Part shown: one piece after another, positions 58,931 through 64,000 of the stretch
How positions within the stretch are numbered: position 1 is the first letter of the stretch
How the letters are laid out: every line of letters starts with the position of its first letter
Assembly: GCA_011503125.2 (NCBI GenBank)
Contig: WWBZ02000022.1
Span: forward strand, 1,116,001-1,180,000
DNA: 64,000 bases
Source of the DNA: Botryosphaeria dothidea
Lineage: Eukaryota; Ascomycota; Dothideomycetes; Botryosphaeriales; Botryosphaeriaceae
Direction: 5' to 3'
Position numbers and translations under genes: made by a program
The notes under the pieces: model-generated
Told to the model about the DNA's origin: nothing
Database searches by the model: none
The model's input: the letters and a program-made list of their open reading frames with translations, nothing else

Positions 58931-61304
58931 ATGATTTGCGAATTCTGCAGGGAACGAATTCTTGAAGCAAACGAGACATGGGGGGAGCACCATGATAACC
59001 TTGAGAGCTTCGCCAGATCCGTCAAACAACAGTGTATATTCTGCCTGGTTCTCAGCGAAGACTTGATTTCCCTCGAATCTTGGATCAATGGAGCGTCACC
59101 CAAGGCTTTATACAGGTGGAATCTCCGGCGGGCCGTCAAAACCAGGGAAAGCGAAGAATTTGTAATCATTACCTTCCGAGCCTTGCGAGGAAGATCGACG
59201 GAGAAAGTGCAGGACGAGCACGGAAAGCTTCCTGACAGGGTTTTCTACCTGCTTCCAGAGGAAGGTATTGCTAAATCCACCCGCTCTTTCATGACCGGAA
59301 AGGCTGACTCGCGGGCAGACCCAGGGACTACGACTTCCTTTACTCAACTTGGAATGACTACCAACTCAACGCATGCAAGGGAAAGGATCAACGAGTGGGT
59401 GAAGAATTGCGAGCGGAATCATCCAAAGTGCAACAGAGCACAGAGCAGCCACGACTTCATCCCCACACGACTGCTGGACCTTGGCCATCCACGCGCCAAG
59501 TGGCCTCCAGAATCCCTTCGGGTTGTCGATACTGAGCGAAATGCCATCCATTCCACCTACGTGACGTTGAGCCACTGCTGGGGTAAGAAATGCTTCAGGA
59601 CTCTCCGCAAGGAAGATATCCAGGAGTCCGGGAATGCCACGATCACGTGGAAAGAGATTTCCGAAAACAGGAATCTCGTGGACGCCATCGAAGTTGCGCG
59701 GCACCTTCGCGTCAGGTACATCTGGATCGATTCTCTCTGCATCATTCAGGATGACGGAAGTGTGGACTTCGGCAAGGAGGGTCCAAGGATGCATCAAGTC
59801 TACCGTAATTCCGCCTGTAACATTGCAGCTGCTGATTCAGAGAACTGCGAGGGAGGACTGTTCCGGGTCAGAGATTCCAAAGCAGAATCCATCATTTCCG
59901 CCAGCTACAAACCGTACCAGATGTCCAAGGTTTTCGGAGACAGAGGGTGGCGGATATTCCCACGAGATATGTTCGAGAAAGATCTGTTAACCAGAGTTCT
60001 CTACTCGAGAGCCTGGGTGTTTCAAGGTAGGAGCGCTTCGGCAAGGACCCAATGCCATACTGATGATCGCAACACCAGAGCGCATGCTCTCTCCGCAGCT
60101 CCTCCATTTCTCCAGGGACCAGATCTTCTGGGACTGCGCCACCACGACCGCCTGCGAAACCCTCCCCTCCGGCCTTCCCCGCCCGCTGGACCTCCGCGCC
60201 GCAACCGACAGGCACTGGCGCGAGCGGCTGCAAGAGTCGACGTTGCTCGTGCAGCCGCTGGCCGGCTCGGCCAACGATTCCCTCGAGTCCTTCTGGAAAA
60301 CGGCGGTGCGCACGTACTCCAGGTGCAACCTGACCAATCAAACCGACAAGCTGATGGCCATCTGGGGCATTGCGACGCTTGTTCGAGATGCGCTGAAGGA
60401 GGACTTTGGCGCCGGCTTGTGGGACAAGAATTTGCACGAGCAACTTGCATGGCGGGTAGTCGATCCCGGAAAAGCTGCGAGGCCGGCGGCGTTGCGGAGC
60501 GGGTTCCCGTCTTGGTCGTGGGCGTCCGTAGTCGGGGAAGTCGAGGTGGCGGATCGCATTGCGGGCGGGCGCTTTCACAAGGTTACGGACCACGAGGGGA
60601 AAGAGATCTCGTTTCAGTTGGAAGAGAACAGATTCCACAGGCAAGATGAAGACACCGCGGCTACGTGGGAGGAGGAGATGCCTCGGATGGACGGACAGAT
60701 TGCGAGAATGAGGGCGAAGGCGCTAGAGATCATAGAAGAGGAGAAGAGTGCGGAATGGGCCGGCAAGCCTGCCGAGTCGCTCACAGAAGAAGGGAAAGAA
60801 AAGAAGGCTGGATTCGATGGCAGCAATGAGGAAGAGGCGGAAAATCTCCCGATGCTTCGGAGCAAGTCAATCCCAATACGCGGCCATGTATTGAATGGTA
60901 CCTTAACATCAAATGATAATGGGAGATGGGGGTTGCTGATCGACGGAACCACAGAAGAGGAGGGTTTTATTGATGTGTTCCCGGATGTTTTGCCCGAAAG
61001 AAACAAGCTGGAGTGCAAATTCATTATCCTTGCCGCAAGCCGGGAATTTCTGGATGAGTTGGGGAGAATTTGGCCTCTGGATGAGGATGCAGTTGAGGAT
61101 GAAGATCTTGAGCAATGCTATTACTCAGGTGTTGGCATAGTGCTGGAGAGATGTTCGGATCGTTTCCATTTCAGGCGTATAGGAGCTATGAGCTTTGGCC
61201 AAGTTTCTCATACCTTTTGGTCTGCTCTGTTGAAGACATGCTGCGACACCAATACCGACGAAGGGCACGATTTGGAGGATGGTGTGAGGATTTGGTTAGA
61301 CTAA
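58931..61304 (+). CDS. HET-domain (heterokaryon incompatibility) protein
   Basis: Model: join(58931..60026,60079..61304), 773 aa. The N-terminal Cys pairs (CEFC, CIFC) are common in HET proteins. The HET domain begins near residue 208 with STYVTLSHCWG, then ARHLRVRYIWIDSLCIIQDD, VYRNSACNIAAADS and SRAWVFQERMLSP; the last motif is recreated by splicing the 52-nt intron. HET domains are TIR-like modules that drive cell death when incompatible hyphae fuse, and many homologues respond to parasites. The C-terminal 350 residues hold FPSWSWASVVGEV, typical of long HET proteins, a Glu-rich region and a final beta-rich section of unknown function. The start at MICEFC was chosen because upstream codons have no conservation. 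Confidence 0.9.
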
Positions 61305-61945
61305 CGCGGAGGAGGACGGACGCTCATGGACACGGTCGATGCGACATAAATTAAGGTACTACTGCCGACTGCTGCCATGGCTAATCACCAACAAATAATG
61401 ATAGTTGAAGTCTTAGTCAGGGTGGAGTCGTAATAGCGCTGACTGTCAACCGTGGGTCCGTGGTGTGGTCTTTCTCGGTACACAATTTGAAGTATACAAG
61501 GTCCTAATCACCAGTCGCAGTAGTTAACAAGGATACACGAAAGAGAAAGAGAAGGCATAAGTCAGTCTTTGCACGACTTAAATCAGGCTCCAACAGTTGG
61601 GTGGCACGGTTGCGGGGCTGTGACTTGGACAGCCTTTCGTGGCATGAAATAGTGCGAAGAAGGCACCGGGGCGTTCCTGGTTTGAAAGGCAAACAACGAT
61701 AGAAAAGGCGGCATTTGAGCTAGATCTGAACTTGGCGTAGCGAGGTGACTTTTCTACCTAAAACGGCTAAGGTCAGAGCGAGGTGACGTGTGGCCTCCAA
61801 CAGCAGCGTGCTGTGCCGCCCCAGATTGCTGCCTACCGGAGCCGCAAAATCTGACTCTTCCACTGTTGACTTCTACATAGGACCCACCCACGTTAATGAC
61901 CACTCTCAGAAGCTTCGGATCGAGAACGCAAAAGAATACCGCGCG
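61305..61945. other. Intergenic region, about 0.6 kb
   Basis: 3' flank of the HET gene and promoter of the ceramidase-like gene. The latter's frame is open back to 61790 from a GTG, but without ATG. No motif stands out. Confidence 0.5.
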
Positions 61946-63247
61946 ATGGCGCCGCAAACTCGAAGCAGGACAGCGCCGATAGCTAGTTTCCCGGACCCCA
62001 CGCAGCCTGCCGATGCATCTCGGAAAGAAAGACCGCTTGCTCCAGAACATGAGCTTCAGCCACTCAAGCAGCAGAATGCAGATAGTTTCGATCGTGTTCC
62101 TCCAAAATACACCATCGACCTTTCGCGCCCGCCGGCAGAGCGATATACCGAAGTCGTGGCCGACTTCAAGCCCTTGCTGCTTCAATTGCCTACGCTCTTC
62201 GACGAACTTGTCAAGGAGTTTGGTCTCCCTCTGAAAGCCGTGCGCCGTGTCGCCCGGCTTTTTCTACGGGGCGTGCACAGCAAAGAGCAGACCGCTGAGC
62301 TCCGAGGCATCAGCAAGGCCAGCGGAGTGGACATGTATCTGCTCGTCTGCTTCAACACCCTCCTCGATCTTTTCATGGGCTGCTCCAGTGGTGCTGCCCG
62401 CGTCAAAACCGAGCACGGTATGAGGATGTACCATTTCCGCACATTGGACTGGTCGATGGACCTTCTTCGCCAAGTCGTCGTGCAGCTCGAGTTTGTCGAG
62501 AAACCCCACGGCCCAGTCATTGCCCGTTCGGTGACGTATGTTGGCTTTGTCGGCGTGCTGACTGGCGTAAGGAAGGGCCTCAGCATCTCTCTCAACTTCC
62601 GGCCCTATAATAACAACAACGGCTCAGTGCGTCCTATGCTGAGATATTGTGCTCATCAGCTTGCGGTACTGCTGGGCTTCCGCCCTTCAATATGTTCGCA
62701 TCTCCGAGAAATGCTCCTCCCTCGTACACAAAGCAATCTCTGGACGCGCCGTAAACCAGAGCTACCAACCTTGGCATCCATCAAGCGCACATTCCCGTCA
62801 GTAAGGACGAGCGCTGCTTATCTGGTTTTCAGCGATGGCGATGAGACCACGGTCTTCGAGAAGGATCGTATTACCGCCGTTCAGCGCTCATCCAACTCTT
62901 TCATTGCCGTTACAAACTGCGATGTTCCCCAGGATGGCGTCACCCCCAAGATGCCCGCCACCAGGCTCGAGAGGATACAAGATCTGCTCGACGAGGCGGA
63001 CAGTAGGCGGCAGGTTCTGGAAACGCAGTGGGGAAATATTGAGAGGAGATTCAGGCGAAGGAAGCCCGACGAGGCCTACGCTCAGCCTCATGACGTCATC
63101 AAACTGCTGATGAAGTATCCGATCATGAACGAGTGTACCCACTATTCGGTGGTGATGGATCCGAAAGCTGGTGATATTGCATGGGCGAGGAGGTGGCCAC
63201 AGGGGGAAGCTCACAATCGCTTCCATGCTAGTCATAGAGAAGTTTGA
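61946..63247 (+). CDS. Acid ceramidase / N-acylethanolamine amidase-like hydrolase
   Basis: Intronless, 433 aa. The N-terminal nucleophile amidase family is shown by an alpha-subunit-like region (PPKYTIDLSRPPAERY, matching the ceramidase N-terminal signature), then the catalytic Cys at about residue 146 in MGCSSGAA, MYHFRTLDWSMD (the Arg and Asp of the active site) and SVTYVGFVGVLTGVRKGLSISLN. Human acid ceramidase uses Cys143 and cleaves itself before it; a similar autocleavage is expected here. No signal peptide is present, so the enzyme may be cytosolic rather than lysosomal or vacuolar, which is unusual. The terminal region NECTHYSVVMDPKAGDIAWARRW also fits the family. Likely substrates are N-acyl sphingoid bases or N-acylethanolamines. 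Confidence 0.85.
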   Translation: MAPQTRSRTAPIASFPDPTQPADASRKERPLAPEHELQPLKQQNADSFDRVPPKYTIDLSRPPAERYTEVVADFKPLLLQLPTLFDELVKEFGLPLKAVRRVARLFLRGVHSKEQTAELRGISKASGVDMYLLVCFNTLLDLFMGCSSGAARVKTEHGMRMYHFRTLDWSMDLLRQVVVQLEFVEKPHGPVIARSVTYVGFVGVLTGVRKGLSISLNFRPYNNNNGSVRPMLRYCAHQLAVLLGFRPSICSHLREMLLPRTQSNLWTRRKPELPTLASIKRTFPSVRTSAAYLVFSDGDETTVFEKDRITAVQRSSNSFIAVTNCDVPQDGVTPKMPATRLERIQDLLDEADSRRQVLETQWGNIERRFRRRKPDEAYAQPHDVIKLLMKYPIMNECTHYSVVMDPKAGDIAWARRWPQGEAHNRFHASHREV

Positions 63248-64000
63248 GTGGGACGGGGGTTTTTTTAACCCCGTCGGGAATATGTAGAGTGGCCGTAGAG
63301 AGATATAGTGCTAATAATCAACTTCATCAATTGACTCATCGATAGGCAAGACCGAGTTCATGACTACGAGAATGGTCGAACTCAACAAAGCTCATCACCA
63401 AGCAGAAAACGTAGCAGGATGGAGAGCGGAGATGCGTCTAAAGGGGACGAAGAAGGGGAAGAACAAAGAGATCTAACAGCTGCGCCATCAGGTATCTCAC
63501 GCAGTAGCCGGAAAGGGAAGAGATTCGCTGTCCGTATTTTCAAAGTCTAAAAGTGTTGCCGAAGTTCTCGGCTTGCTATCACAAGGGATTTAGTACTGTT
63601 GCTAGATTGAAGTAAGGGTCTGAAAAGCCGCTGGATCAGTCTGAAGAACTATCATTCTCACAGGGAACATCTTTCCGTGATCGTGAACCCCAACCGGAGT
63701 GCCCTCGACGCTACGAGTCCTTCACTGACAACGAGTCTTTGAACCAACATATACGAGCATAAAATCGTTGCGCAGAGAGGCCCGCTCCACTCGCGGTGGG
63801 CAGGTTCAACAGGAAGCAAGAGAAATTGCTGCGTACCAAAAGTCGGCAGAAAGAGAAATCAGAAGAGGAAAAATGGAAAGATGCATACAAGATCCTCTTT
63901 CCGCAAGATGCGGGAGACAGGATACCCTCTCCATGTAAGAGAAAACGTGACCTCTGATTTGTGCATCTGCACTCCAAAACCACCAACTGGGGCCTTAGAT
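63248..64000. other. Right-edge stretch without recognisable gene
   Basis: 3' flank of the ceramidase-like gene. Short frames on both strands carry no motif. A gene beginning beyond the window cannot be excluded. Confidence 0.5.

Noticed and set aside
1..64000. CRISPR arrays, bacterial operons or phage modules
   Set aside because: No direct-repeat/spacer pattern was seen, and intron-rich fungal genes fill the window.

Overview
The window is nuclear DNA from a filamentous ascomycete (Pezizomycotina). Genes are split by short introns of about 45-60 nt with fungal branch-point (CTRAC/CTGAC) and acceptor signals. The gene families are typical of moulds: a HET-domain protein, NACHT proteins, an LsdA-like secreted ferritin-like protein, a fungal ABC-C transporter, a LaeA-like methyltransferase and a TmpB-like membrane protein. 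A class such as Dothideomycetes is possible but cannot be settled here. Spliced models were built by hand, and each intact model closes in frame with exon lengths summing to a multiple of three.

Layout. 0-1.5 kb: relic of a NACHT-ankyrin gene with a frameshift. 1.8-3.3 kb (-): AIF-like FAD oxidoreductase. 4.3-7.9 kb (-): a 1161-residue protein joining a 2H phosphoesterase, an endonuclease/exonuclease/phosphatase (EEP) domain, a poly(A)-polymerase-like nucleotidyltransferase and an MJ1316 (DUF504) RNA-end domain. It can be read through only by removing an intron with a TG instead of an AG acceptor. 10.2-11.5 kb (+): LsdA-like protein. 11.8-16.8 kb (-): an ABC-C transporter pseudogene with four in-frame stops and two frameshifts. 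17.1-18.8 kb (-): DAO-type FAD oxidoreductase. 20.8-21.9 kb (-): enoyl-CoA hydratase. 23.3-26.6 kb (+): adenylation domain fused to a ferric-reductase-like membrane module (TmpB type). 28.9-30.1 kb (-): FAD monooxygenase. 31.7-33.0 kb (+): LaeA-like methyltransferase in eight exons. 33.3-34.0 kb (-): four-TM protein.

35.4-37.1 kb (+): type II membrane protein with a lectin-like ectodomain. 37.8-41.3 kb (-): disordered, Gln-rich protein. 42.1-43.5 kb (-): secreted aldose 1-epimerase. 44.5-47.5 kb (-): GEN1/Yen1 Holliday-junction resolvase, head-to-head with an AT-hook protein at 48.0-52.2 kb (+). 52.5-53.0 kb (-): small unknown protein. 53.3-56.1 kb (-): secreted S41 peptidase. 56.6-58.4 kb (+): NACHT protein with a ZZ-like zinc finger. 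58.9-61.3 kb (+): HET-domain protein. 61.9-63.2 kb (+): acid-ceramidase-like amidase.

Most of the window is a mosaic of independent housekeeping and accessory genes rather than one pathway. The RNA-end protein is the strongest candidate for an under-described system: three separate catalytic centres, all with their key residues, plus a predicted cyclic-phosphate reader on one chain suggest a one-polypeptide RNA-end healing and tailing machine. The adjacent NACHT and HET genes form a small self/non-self recognition pair. The 23-34 kb stretch has some features of a secondary-metabolism neighbourhood but no megasynthase.
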